From an uncultured cyanobacterium (GTDB lineage: Bacteria; Cyanobacteriota; Cyanobacteriia; Phormidesmidales; Phormidesmidaceae), in assembly GCA_938029995.1 (NCBI GenBank), contig CALHGI010000402.1, positions 1 through 7,027 of the forward strand: 7,027 bases of DNA, given 5' to 3'. Positions 1 to 5,200 of the stretch are shown piece by piece. The notes below the pieces were generated by a model. That model did no database searches and was not told the origin of the DNA. It saw only the letters and a list, made by a program, of their open reading frames with translations. The translations under genes were made by a program, and so were the position numbers. The first letter of the stretch is position 1; each line of letters starts with the position of its first letter.

Positions 1-645
1 AAGGATAACTGGTATCCCCTGGGCTACCGCGATGGCACCGGCGAACTGAAGGGGTTTGAAATTGATCTAGCCCGGCGACAAGCATTAGACCTATTGGGGG
101 ATGAAACCGCTGTGGAGTTACGCCCGGTGAGTAACGGGGAGCGGCTCAATAGTGTGGTCAATGGGGAGGTGGATATTGCGATCGCAGCCATCACAGTCAC
201 CCCCCAACGTCAGCGCATCACCAGCTTTAGCCTGCCCTACTATCTAGACGGCACCGGGTTTATTACCACATCGTCCCAAGTGCGCCAGCTTGACGATTTA
301 AACCAAATTGCCGTCCTCCAAGATTCCAGCACCCTAGTCCATGTTCGCCATCAACTCCCCAACGCCAGACTAGTCATGGTGTCCTCCTATGAAGAGGCCA
401 TTACGGAACTGGAACGGGGGCAGGTGGATGCCTTTGCTGGCGATGCGTCATTACTAACGGGCTGGCAACAGCAAAATAGTCGTTACCAGCTCCTAGATGA
501 GGTGATTTCTGTGGAGCCCATTGCGATCTCAATCCCCAAAGGAACTCAGCACAGCGAGTTACGCCAAACCATCAACCAGGCAATACGCCAATGGGATGAC
601 GAAGGTTGGTTACAAGATCGGGCTGTCCACTGGGGACTACGGTAG
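1..645 (+). CDS. Periplasmic solute-binding protein, SBP family 3 (amino-acid type), 5'-truncated
   Basis: The reading frame is open from base 1 to the TAG at 643-645, giving 214 residues; the start and any signal peptide lie before the window. Residues 18-24 (GFEIDLA) and 57-70 (VDIAIAAITVTPQR) are the typical core of family 3 extracellular solute-binding proteins, in which two lobes close on a small polar ligand, usually an amino acid. The C-terminal half has the expected DAFAGDASLL stretch and a final helix rich in Gln, Trp and Asp. Such proteins act in the periplasm and pass ligand to an ABC permease; no permease or ATPase gene follows here, so this one may be an orphan or may serve a distant transporter. 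The ligand cannot be read from the sequence. An exact HIP1 octamer (178-185) lies inside the gene. The family call is firm; the substrate is unknown. Confidence 0.88.
   Translation, partial: KDNWYPLGYRDGTGELKGFEIDLARRQALDLLGDETAVELRPVSNGERLNSVVNGEVDIAIAAITVTPQRQRITSFSLPYYLDGTGFITTSSQVRQLDDLNQIAVLQDSSTLVHVRHQLPNARLVMVSSYEEAITELERGQVDAFAGDASLLTGWQQQNSRYQLLDEVISVEPIAISIPKGTQHSELRQTINQAIRQWDDEGWLQDRAVHWGLR
178..185. repeat. HIP1 octamer GCGATCGC
   Basis: An exact copy of the highly iterated palindrome of many cyanobacteria, inside the binding-protein gene. Together with 3403-3410 it supports a cyanobacterial host. Confidence 0.9.
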
Positions 646-700
646 CTACCATGGGAGAATATTCCAGACCACTGTACGCACCAACCGATTAAGCGAGTTC

Positions 701-1249
701 ATGGAAAATAGCACCCTGTTTTTGACGTACCTTGGCATTTTGCTAACGCTGCTAGGACTGTCAGCCTTTTTCATCATCCGTCAGGTCTTCAAGACTCGAC
801 GAATTGAAACTACATTAGACCGTCTGCAAAATAAACTCGCCAAAGAAAAAGGTACCGCCCAAGAATATTACGAGCTTGGCAGCTTACTGCTAGATAAAAA
901 GCTCTTTTCCCAATCCGCTCTCTACATGCAACAAGCCCTAAAAGCCCTCACAGAAGAAGAAGAAGAAGAAAACGCACCGCTCATTTTCAACGCCCTGGGA
1001 TATTCCTACTTTGCCCAAGGCCAATTCGACCTAGCCATTCGCCAATACAAATCAGCCATCAAAATCACCCCAGGCTACGTCACCGCGCTGAACAACCTGG
1101 GCCATAGCTACGAAAAGAAGCAACTGACTGTGCAAGCCTTAGAAAGCTACGAACAGGCCCTAAAAGTGGAACCCGATAACATGACCGCTAAGCGACGGGC
1201 CCAATCCCTACGTAAGCGCGTGGCGATCCCCATGAACGTACAGCAGTGA
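701..1249 (+). CDS. ycf37: Ycf37-like membrane-anchored TPR protein (photosystem I assembly/stability)
   Basis: The 182-residue protein starts at ATG 701, directly before a hydrophobic segment (about residues 5-27), which is followed by basic residues (KTRR), so the rest probably faces the cytoplasm or stroma side. Three TPR-like units follow at about 53-86, 92-125 and 126-159; the last two carry the clear NALGYSYFAQGQFDLAI and NNLGHSYEKKQ patterns. A run of six Glu (85-90), encoded by six GAA codons, separates the first two. N-terminal anchor, TPR order and length match cyanobacterial Ycf37, which is known to support photosystem I accumulation; I assign it from recalled family similarity, not a search. 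The frame stays open upstream to 521, but that part overlaps the binding-protein gene and looks non-protein-like. No strong Shine-Dalgarno is visible. The gene lies 55 bp after the binding-protein stop and could be co-transcribed. Confidence 0.75.
   Translation: MENSTLFLTYLGILLTLLGLSAFFIIRQVFKTRRIETTLDRLQNKLAKEKGTAQEYYELGSLLLDKKLFSQSALYMQQALKALTEEEEEENAPLIFNALGYSYFAQGQFDLAIRQYKSAIKITPGYVTALNNLGHSYEKKQLTVQALESYEQALKVEPDNMTAKRRAQSLRKRVAIPMNVQQ
953..970 (+). repeat. (GAA)6 simple repeat inside the TPR gene
   Basis: Six perfect GAA units in frame encode the six-Glu run between the first two TPR-like units. Length change by whole units would only add or remove Glu, so the frame is safe. This is probably an ordinary acidic linker. 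Confidence 0.9.
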
Positions 1250-1255
1250 TCCCCA

Positions 1256-1270
1256 CCCAGCCATGCTGGG
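1256..1270 (+). terminator. Short hairpin after the TPR gene (weak terminator candidate)
   Basis: CCCAGC (1256-1261) and GCTGGG (1265-1270) form a perfect 6-bp GC-rich stem with a 3-base loop, starting 7 bases after the TPR stop codon. No T-run follows, so it is not a classical intrinsic terminator; it may instead protect the 3' end of the transcript. Confidence 0.35.
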
Positions 1271-1291
1271 GTAAATGCAAACTACTGGTAA

Positions 1292-1348
1292 GACAATGCC
1301 TGATCGTCGATCTGCAGGACCCATCTGTAGGAACCATCAGACATTGTC
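1292..1348. repeat. Long imperfect inverted repeat between convergent genes, with a tandem repeat in the loop
   Basis: GACAATGCCTGAT (1292-1304) and ATCAGACATTGTC (1336-1348) pair at 12 of 13 positions. The 31-base loop holds two abutting 13-base repeats (1310-1322 and 1323-1335, 11 of 13 identical, pattern ATCTG-AGGA-CC). It ends 10 bases beyond the stop of the minus-strand pterin synthase gene and lies in the 3' region of both convergent genes. A shared 3'-end processing or termination structure is possible, but neither strand shows a T-run. Confidence 0.6.
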
Positions 1349-1358
1349 CTTTGCTCGC

Positions 1359-2246
1359 CTATACAGCAGCTAGCTCAGGGGTTTCCTGTGCCTTAGAAGC
1401 TACGGGCTCAGACGGGTCTTCGCAATAAACTTCAGCCGAGTTATTGGGGCTCTCGATGAGCTTTACCTTGTGAAGACTAGCTCCAATTTGCTTAATGGGC
1501 TCACGGAGCAAGTCGCGAATGTGTACCGCAATATTTTCGGCCGTGGGCACCACCTCAGCAAAGTAGGGAATATCCTTATTCAAAAAGGTGTGGTCAAAGG
1601 GTTTCACCACATGAGCATCAACCGCATTCTGGAACTCCACTAGGTCAGCAATCATGCCCGTACGTGGGTCCATTTCACCCTTGATGGTCACCTCCAGATG
1701 ATAGTTATGGCCATGGCCATTCACCCGGGCACAAAGGCCATAAATTTCGCTGTTTTGCTCCAGCGTTAATGTGGGCAGTGCCAAACGATGGGCAGCACTG
1801 AAATGGGTGGAAATAGACAAATAAGCTTCCATGGCGTTTCCTTGATAATCGGCCCAGAGGGTAGACGTTTCAAACAGTTGGACATTGGTAATTGGCAAAT
1901 GGGGTGCCAGTCGCCGCCAAATTGCCCGGGCAATGTTTTCGGTGGTGGTCAGCCCGGCCTCGGGTCGATCAATCTGAAACTCAGGCCAAGCATCGTTCAA
2001 ATATGAAAAGTCCAACTGACTAATCACTTCGCGCTTGATGACCTTTTTGACGTCAGACAGGTTGAGCACCATGCCGTACTCGTCGAGTTCCCCTTCCATG
2101 GAGACAAATAACTCATAATTGTGACCATGGCCCGGCGCACGGGTACACAGGCCAAATTTGACCTGATTTTCATCGTCACTCAGCTCCGGCAGCCAATAAC
2201 GATGGCTGGCAGAGAACTGAGCCCGACGGTTAATGATGCATTTCAT
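1359..2246 (-). CDS. Two-domain 6-pyruvoyl/6-carboxytetrahydropterin synthase (QueD/PTPS family)
   Basis: The 295-residue protein is two PTPS/QueD units in one chain, against about 120 residues for single-domain QueD. Domain 1 (about 1-135) has the zinc histidines His15, His40 and His42 (ASHR, GHGH), Cys34 and the pterin-holding Glu126. Domain 2 (about 140-275) has His153, Cys172, His178, His180, Asp218-His219, the PTAEN motif and Glu265. The catalytic Asp-His pair is intact only in domain 2; domain 1 reads Asp79-Phe80. A short acidic tail ends the protein. The family converts dihydroneopterin triphosphate either to 6-carboxytetrahydropterin (queuosine route) or to 6-pyruvoyl-tetrahydropterin (glycosylated pterins in cyanobacteria); the sequence does not decide between them, so I give no symbol. 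The start ATG (2244-2246) has no clear Shine-Dalgarno. The gene is convergent with the TPR gene and divergent from the DUF4278 gene. Confidence 0.9.
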   Translation of the reverse strand: MKCIINRRAQFSASHRYWLPELSDDENQVKFGLCTRAPGHGHNYELFVSMEGELDEYGMVLNLSDVKKVIKREVISQLDFSYLNDAWPEFQIDRPEAGLTTTENIARAIWRRLAPHLPITNVQLFETSTLWADYQGNAMEAYLSISTHFSAAHRLALPTLTLEQNSEIYGLCARVNGHGHNYHLEVTIKGEMDPRTGMIADLVEFQNAVDAHVVKPFDHTFLNKDIPYFAEVVPTAENIAVHIRDLLREPIKQIGASLHKVKLIESPNNSAEVYCEDPSEPVASKAQETPELAAV

Positions 2247-2267
2247 AGAGATACCAAAAACAGCAAA

Positions 2268-2305
2268 TCAAATATTAATTTTTGCTAACATGTTTCCTCT
2301 TAGCA
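2268..2305 (-). promoter_or_regulatory. Leader hairpin with possible 7-codon upstream ORF before the pterin synthase gene
   Basis: Reading the minus strand, TGCTAA (2305-2300) and TTAGCA (2288-2283) form a 6-bp stem. The loop carries AGAGG followed 5 bases later by ATG (2291-2289), opening a seven-codon frame (MLAKINI) that ends in TGA at 2270-2268. This Shine-Dalgarno looks better than that of the main gene, whose start lies 15 codons downstream in the same frame. Translation of this mini-ORF is inference only; so short a frame can arise by chance. Confidence 0.25.
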
Positions 2306-2529
2306 TAGACCATCAATCAAGCATGGTGATGAGCAATATCCCTGGGCTTCCCTTGGAGAGAGACAGCTGCCAAAGAATTCAATTCCGGCCCACAGCCTGC
2401 TGTAAGCCGCGACCGTCCGCAACACAAGTCATGAAGTTTTGACACACTTTTGTCCGTCATTAAGAGCAAAAATATAGCAAACCCTTCATAAATCGACTGT
2501 TCAGGGTTTCTAATGGAAAATATCAGCAG

Positions 2530-2558
2530 TTGCTAACTTCAGTTGAAAACGGTAAAAA
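2530..2558 (+). promoter_or_regulatory. Candidate sigma-70-type promoter for the DUF4278 gene
   Basis: TTGCTA (2530-2535) and TAAAAA (2553-2558) are separated by 17 bases, each matching 4 of 6 consensus positions. This would give a leader of about 155 bases. In AT-rich spacer DNA such matches are common, so the assignment is weak. Confidence 0.3.
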
Positions 2559-2591
2559 TAGATACAGAACACATCCTCGTTCATCTCCAAA

Positions 2592-2624
2592 ACTTCGTCC
2601 TTTGTTGGGCGACGAGACGGAAGT
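2592..2624 (+). promoter_or_regulatory. Leader hairpin upstream of the DUF4278 gene
   Basis: ACTTCGTC (2592-2599) pairs with GAC-G-GAAGT (2616-2624), giving 8 base pairs with a single bulged G and a 16-base loop. It lies about 100 bases before the start codon, inside the predicted leader, and is followed by a six-T run at 2643-2648. Its function is unknown. Confidence 0.35.
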
Positions 2625-2677
2625 AGGGCAACGTCATGCATCTTTTTTCATAGGGTGTCCGCGCGGCTCGAAGGAAC

Positions 2678-2700
2678 GCACTAATTCCTATTAGTAGTGC
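2678..2700 (+). promoter_or_regulatory. Hairpin just before the DUF4278 ribosome binding site
   Basis: ACTAAT (2680-2685) and ATTAGT (2690-2695) form a 6-bp stem with a TCCT loop; an alternative pairing is GCACTA (2678-2683) with TAGTGC (2695-2700). The structure ends 6 bases before the Shine-Dalgarno, so it could affect ribosome access. A perfect CCGCGCGG palindrome lies just upstream (2659-2666). Confidence 0.4.
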
Positions 2701-2706
2701 TCATTC

Positions 2707-2714
2707 AGGAGGAG
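2707..2714 (+). promoter_or_regulatory. Strong ribosome binding site of the DUF4278 gene
   Basis: AGGAGGAG lies 8 bases before ATG 2723. It is the strongest Shine-Dalgarno in the window and fixes the start of this gene. Confidence 0.85.
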
Positions 2715-2722
2715 ACACACCT

Positions 2723-3145
2723 ATGAAACTTACCTACCGTGGTGTCGAGTACGACCACAACCCGCCAATGCTAGAGGTTTCTGAAAGCGAAATTCTTTGC
2801 AATTACCGTGGCCGGAGCCATAACTACAGTTATGTGCGCCATGTTCCCTTTCCCCAGCCTCAATCCGTTTTAGTTTATCGCGGTGCTGCTTACCAAACTA
2901 ACCGCCATGGACAGCGTCAGACGGTTGAAAAGGCTCCATTCAAGTCAGTATTTTCAGCATTTCAGCGTAAATTGGCAGAACTCACTCCACTGATGGATGA
3001 GCGTCGCCAGCTATTGCATGAGTCTGCTCTGAGTCATAGCGAGAGTATTCAACGCTCCTTAGAGCATCGAATTTCGGTAGCCCGTGAGCAAGGGAACATC
3101 AACTTGTTGCAGCAGCTAGAGGATGAAATGCGCCAAATGGCTTAG
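2723..3145 (+). CDS. DUF4278 domain protein (cyanobacterial, function unknown)
   Basis: This is a 140-residue protein with a strong ribosome binding site. The N-terminus MKLTYRGVEYDHNPP is the hallmark of DUF4278, a small family found mainly in cyanobacteria. YRG occurs three times (residues 5-7, 28-30 and 52-54), and the first and third sit in a similar setting (TYRGVEY, VYRGAAY), suggesting a repeated beta unit in the first 60 residues. Residues 75-140 are charged and helix-prone (RKLAELTPLMDERRQLL and later), possibly a coiled coil. There is no signal peptide or membrane segment. No role is known to me for this family. A long structured leader precedes it and a strong terminator follows, so it is probably transcribed alone. 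Confidence 0.88.
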   Translation: MKLTYRGVEYDHNPPMLEVSESEILCNYRGRSHNYSYVRHVPFPQPQSVLVYRGAAYQTNRHGQRQTVEKAPFKSVFSAFQRKLAELTPLMDERRQLLHESALSHSESIQRSLEHRISVAREQGNINLLQQLEDEMRQMA

Positions 3146-3198
3146 GACTCTCTGGTTAACTAGCAGGTTTAACCCCTAGTGATTGAATAAATTACCTC

Positions 3199-3242
3199 AC
3201 AAACAAAAAGGAGAAGCTGATTAGCTTCTCCTTTTTGTTTGT
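3199..3242. terminator. Strong intrinsic terminator, 20-bp perfect stem
   Basis: Positions 3199-3218 and 3223-3242 are perfect reverse complements around a GATT loop. The GC-richer core (GGAGAAGCT/AGCTTCTCC) is flanked by an A-run on the left and TTTTTGTTTGT on the right, so it can act on both strands. It lies 53 bases after the DUF4278 stop and ends transcription before the TerB-like gene. Confidence 0.93.
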
Positions 3243-3315
3243 ACCCATGATGTTTCACAATAAGTCTGGAAGTCTGGACTCGTACCCGGCATCCAATCTT
3301 ATTTCTTGGGGTGTT

Positions 3316-3759
3316 ATGGGGTTATTTGACCAGGTTTTTGACCCGTTGCCAGAGTCGCGTTCCCTGACGCCAGCAGAAGCGCTGGCAGCGATTTGTTTGG
3401 TTGCGATCGCAGCCGATGGCTACCTCTCCGATCAAGAAGGCAGAGAAATGGACATGCTGCTCAGCCGTATGCGGCTGTTCAAAAGCTACTCCAGTGAAAT
3501 GGTTGACCGCATGAAAGATGGCTTGCTACAGCAGCTACAGCAGCATGGGCCCAGCAGATTAGTGGAAGCCGCCAATACTACCCTACCGGTTGAACTAAAG
3601 CCCACCGCCTTTGCCCTCGCCACCGACTTAGTCCTAGCCGACGGCAACGTTACCCCCCAGGAGCAAGCGTTTCTTGACGACCTCTACCGAATTTTAGACA
3701 TCCCCAGCGATCTCGCCCTGACCATTGTTGAAGTCATGACGATTAAAAATAGAGGGTAG
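3316..3759 (+). CDS. TerB-like (tellurite resistance TerB family) protein
   Basis: From ATG 3316 the protein has 147 residues and begins MGLFDQVF, as I recall for cyanobacterial TerB-like proteins. It is all-helical in character, with two matching acidic motifs of the TerB fold: AADGYLSDQE (32-41) and LADGNVTPQE (107-116). In the family these acidic residues are thought to bind metal ions. It ends with VEVMTIKNRG. The frame is open further upstream to 3235, but those codons run into the terminator hairpin and look non-coding, so I prefer 3316 although its Shine-Dalgarno is weak. Despite the family name, no other tellurite resistance (ter) genes are nearby, so tellurite resistance should not be assumed. 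It carries an exact HIP1 octamer (3403-3410). Confidence 0.85.
   Translation: MGLFDQVFDPLPESRSLTPAEALAAICLVAIAADGYLSDQEGREMDMLLSRMRLFKSYSSEMVDRMKDGLLQQLQQHGPSRLVEAANTTLPVELKPTAFALATDLVLADGNVTPQEQAFLDDLYRILDIPSDLALTIVEVMTIKNRG
3403..3410. repeat. HIP1 octamer GCGATCGC
   Basis: The second exact HIP1 copy, inside the TerB-like gene. Both copies share the longer context TTGCGATCGCAGCC and code for IAIAA- or VAIAA-type residues. Confidence 0.9.
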
Positions 3760-3778
3760 AAGCATCTACAGACTTGAA

Positions 3779-3837
3779 CCAGACCGTGGTTTAGCAACAG
3801 TGAAGCCGTTGCTGATGTAGGGGATGAACCGATCTGG
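3779..3837 (+). other. Nested inverted repeats after the TerB-like gene (possible structured RNA)
   Basis: Three nested helices are possible: CCAGA/TCTGG (3779-3783, 3833-3837), GGTT/AACC (3788-3791, 3827-3830) and AGCAAC/GTTGCT (3793-3798, 3808-3813). An alternative AACCA/TGGTT hairpin (3777-3781, 3787-3791) competes with the outer two. No T-run follows, so it is not a classical terminator. It could be 3'-UTR structure or a small RNA, or chance. Confidence 0.3.
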
Positions 3838-3905
3838 AAATGACGCAATACATCCGAATTTCGCAGATCAAATCATACCGAGGATCAGCAGCGCCACAGT
3901 GAAAT

Positions 3906-3921
3906 CTTTACTTCAGTAAAG
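3906..3921. promoter_or_regulatory. Dyad upstream of cobW, possible operator
   Basis: CTTTACT-TC-AGTAAAG is a palindrome in all but its central two bases, 76 bases before the CobW start. Its size suits a dimeric repressor. It does not match the TGATAAT-type Zur box expected for zinc-regulated COG0523 genes, so the regulator is unknown. Confidence 0.4.
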
Positions 3922-3932
3922 GCTAAACCGCA

Positions 3933-3961
3933 AGTTCTAATAAATACGAGATAATAGAACT
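3933..3961. promoter_or_regulatory. Second dyad upstream of cobW, overlapping a -10-like box
   Basis: AGTTCTA (3933-3939) and TAGAACT (3955-3961) are perfect inverted repeats 15 bases apart, ending 36 bases before the CobW start. GATAAT (3950-3955), a 5 of 6 match to the -10 consensus, lies inside. It could be an operator that blocks the promoter or, if transcribed, a leader hairpin. I see no good -35. Confidence 0.35.
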
Positions 3962-3997
3962 CACCACTGACCCACTATACAATCCTCCAAAATCTCT

Positions 3998-5200
3998 ATG
4001 ACTGCGGCAATATCAGCACCCCCCAAGCGGATGGATGACTCCAAACACGGATTGCCCGTAACTATCATTACCGGCTTTTTGGGTAGCGGCAAAACAACCC
4101 TACTCAACCACATATTGACCAACCAAGAGGGTCTAAAAACAGCCGTTTTGGTCAATGAGTTTGGTGAAATCGGCATTGATAACGACTTGCTTATCACCAC
4201 CGGTGACGACGACACCATGGTGGAGTTAAGCAATGGCTGCATTTGCTGCACCATCAACAACGACCTACTAGAAGCCGTTTATAAAGTCCTAGAGCGTAAG
4301 GACAAAATTGACTACCTAGTCGTAGAAACCACTGGATTAGCCGACCCTTTACCGGTCGCCCTCACCTTTTTAGGCACCGAGCTGCGGGATCTAACTCGAC
4401 TAGATTCCATTGTCACCCTGGTGGATTCAGAGAACTACAGTGTCGATTTATTCAATAGCCAAGCGGCTCACAACCAGATTGCCTACGGCGATATTATTCT
4501 GCTCAACAAGACAGATCTAGTAGACGAGGGGGATGTAGACCTATTAGAAGTCAAAGTTCGTGACATCAAGGAAGGGGCTCGCATTCTGCGCACAACCCAA
4601 TCTCAGGTGCCACTGCCACTAATTTTGAGCGTGGGTCTGTTTGAGTCCGACCAGTACTTTGACACCCCAAAACAAGAGTCCCACGACCACTCCGATTGTG
4701 ACCATGACCACGGCCATTGCGAGCATGACGACCACGAGCATGGCCAAACAAACAAACAAACAGAGCACCAGCACACAGGGCACGACCACCACGACCACCA
4801 CGACCACTCCGATTGTGACCATGACCACGGCCACTGTGAGCATGACGACCACGAGCATGGCCACTCCCATTTAGACGTCGACGGTTTCACATCAATTTCC
4901 TTTGATCGAGATCAACCCTTAGCAATTCGCAAGTTTCAACATTTCTTAGATAACAAGCTGCCCGATAACGTCTTTCGCGCTAAGGGCATTTTGTGGTTCG
5001 ACGAAAGCGAAAAACGCCATATCTTCCACCTCAGCGGCAAACGATTTTCCCTAGAAGACGAGGAATGGAACAATCGTCCCCAGAAAACCCAACTAGTCCT
5101 AATTGGACAGAATCTGGACCATGAGTTTTTAGAAACTGAAATCGAAAAATGCTTTTGCCTAGAATCGAAGCAAAATCGTGGCAAGGGTTTTGGTAGCTAG
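3998..5200 (+). CDS. CobW/COG0523 family GTPase with His/Cys-rich metal-binding insert (putative metallochaperone)
   Basis: The 400-residue protein belongs to the G3E P-loop GTPases. Residues 26-34 (GFLGSGKTT) are the Walker A loop, 80-84 (GCICC) the CxCC metal site that defines COG0523, 110-113 (ETTG) the switch region and 170-173 (NKTD) the guanine-specificity motif. Residues 229-291 form a flexible insert with 24 His and 4 Cys in 63 positions, followed by the CobW C-terminal domain (about 297-387). Family members deliver zinc, cobalt or other metals to client proteins at the cost of GTP; zinc is my preferred guess from the His-rich loop, but metal and client are not shown. Two copies of a 21-residue block make up much of the insert. 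ATG 3998 lacks a clear Shine-Dalgarno. The stop overlaps the dtd start by one base, and two dyads precede the gene. Confidence 0.93.
   Translation: MTAAISAPPKRMDDSKHGLPVTIITGFLGSGKTTLLNHILTNQEGLKTAVLVNEFGEIGIDNDLLITTGDDDTMVELSNGCICCTINNDLLEAVYKVLERKDKIDYLVVETTGLADPLPVALTFLGTELRDLTRLDSIVTLVDSENYSVDLFNSQAAHNQIAYGDIILLNKTDLVDEGDVDLLEVKVRDIKEGARILRTTQSQVPLPLILSVGLFESDQYFDTPKQESHDHSDCDHDHGHCEHDDHEHGQTNKQTEHQHTGHDHHDHHDHSDCDHDHGHCEHDDHEHGHSHLDVDGFTSISFDRDQPLAIRKFQHFLDNKLPDNVFRAKGILWFDESEKRHIFHLSGKRFSLEDEEWNNRPQKTQLVLIGQNLDHEFLETEIEKCFCLESKQNRGKGFGS
4681..4746 (+). repeat. 66-bp direct repeat, copy 1 (CobW His-rich insert)
   Basis: This copy is identical to 4798-4863 except at two bases (T4717 against C4834, C4720 against T4837). 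Both changes are silent, so residues 229-249 equal residues 268-288. The copies start 117 bases apart, exactly 39 codons. Confidence 0.97.
4746..4761 (+). repeat. (AAAC)4 microsatellite in cobW
   Basis: Four perfect AAAC units lie at the end of copy 1 of the 66-bp repeat and encode QTNKQT, the only His-free part of the insert. Gain or loss of one unit would shift the frame and remove the C-terminal domain. Confidence 0.9.
4781..4807 (+). repeat. Three tandem 9-mers (CACGACCAC) in cobW
   Basis: Three perfect CACGACCAC units (4781-4789, 4790-4798, 4799-4807) encode the HDH run; the third unit runs into copy 2 of the 66-bp repeat. Unit length is a multiple of three, so the frame is kept. Confidence 0.9.
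4798..4863 (+). repeat. 66-bp direct repeat, copy 2 (CobW His-rich insert)
   Basis: This is the second copy of the block at 4681-4746, 64 of 66 bases identical, with silent differences only. It points to a recent duplication or to gene conversion between the copies. Confidence 0.97.

Larger units (their letters stand above)
2247..2722. other. 476-bp divergent intergenic region
   Basis: No convincing gene is seen here; the short frames present lack family features. The left side must carry the promoter of the minus-strand pterin synthase gene, although I see no good -35/-10 pair for it. The right side holds the DUF4278 promoter candidates, a structured leader and a strong ribosome binding site. 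Other small dyads are ACAGC-CT-GCTGT (2392-2403) and AAACCCT/AGGGTTT (2479-2485 and 2503-2509, 17-base loop). A perfect TTGACA lies at 2439-2444 but lacks a good partner -10; TTGTCC (2450-2455) with TATAGC (2473-2478) at 17 bases is another possibility. I recognise no riboswitch or tRNA. Confidence 0.6.

Noticed and set aside
521..700. Longer N-terminus for the TPR protein
   Set aside because: This part overlaps the binding-protein gene and reads as random sequence; the membrane anchor begins right after ATG 701.
1246..1428. 60-codon plus-strand frame after the TPR gene
   Set aside because: It spans the inverted repeat and runs into the antisense of the pterin synthase gene; the peptide has no recognisable character.
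2233..2442. 69-codon plus-strand frame in the divergent spacer
   Set aside because: It starts inside the antisense of the pterin synthase start, has no ribosome binding site and no protein-like composition.
2247..2460. PreQ1 or cobalamin riboswitch upstream of the pterin synthase gene
   Set aside because: I looked for conserved motifs on both strands, including the B12 box, and found no convincing match.
3235..3315. Longer N-terminus for the TerB-like protein from TTG 3235 or ATG 3247/3250
   Set aside because: It starts in or next to the terminator hairpin, and the extra residues are not like the family, whose N-terminus is MGLFDQVF.
3760..3997. Zur box in front of cobW
   Set aside because: No TGATAAT/ATTATCA-type palindrome is present; the dyads seen have a different sequence.
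4681..4863. Repeats considered as a CRISPR array
   Set aside because: Only two copies, in frame inside a recognisable gene, with low-complexity DNA between them.
4566..4890. Minus-strand and alternate-frame open frames over the CobW His-rich insert, giving Trp/Ser-, Val- or Thr-rich peptides
   Set aside because: They are by-products of the repeated CAC/GAC codons read in other frames; they have no ribosome binding site and no family features.
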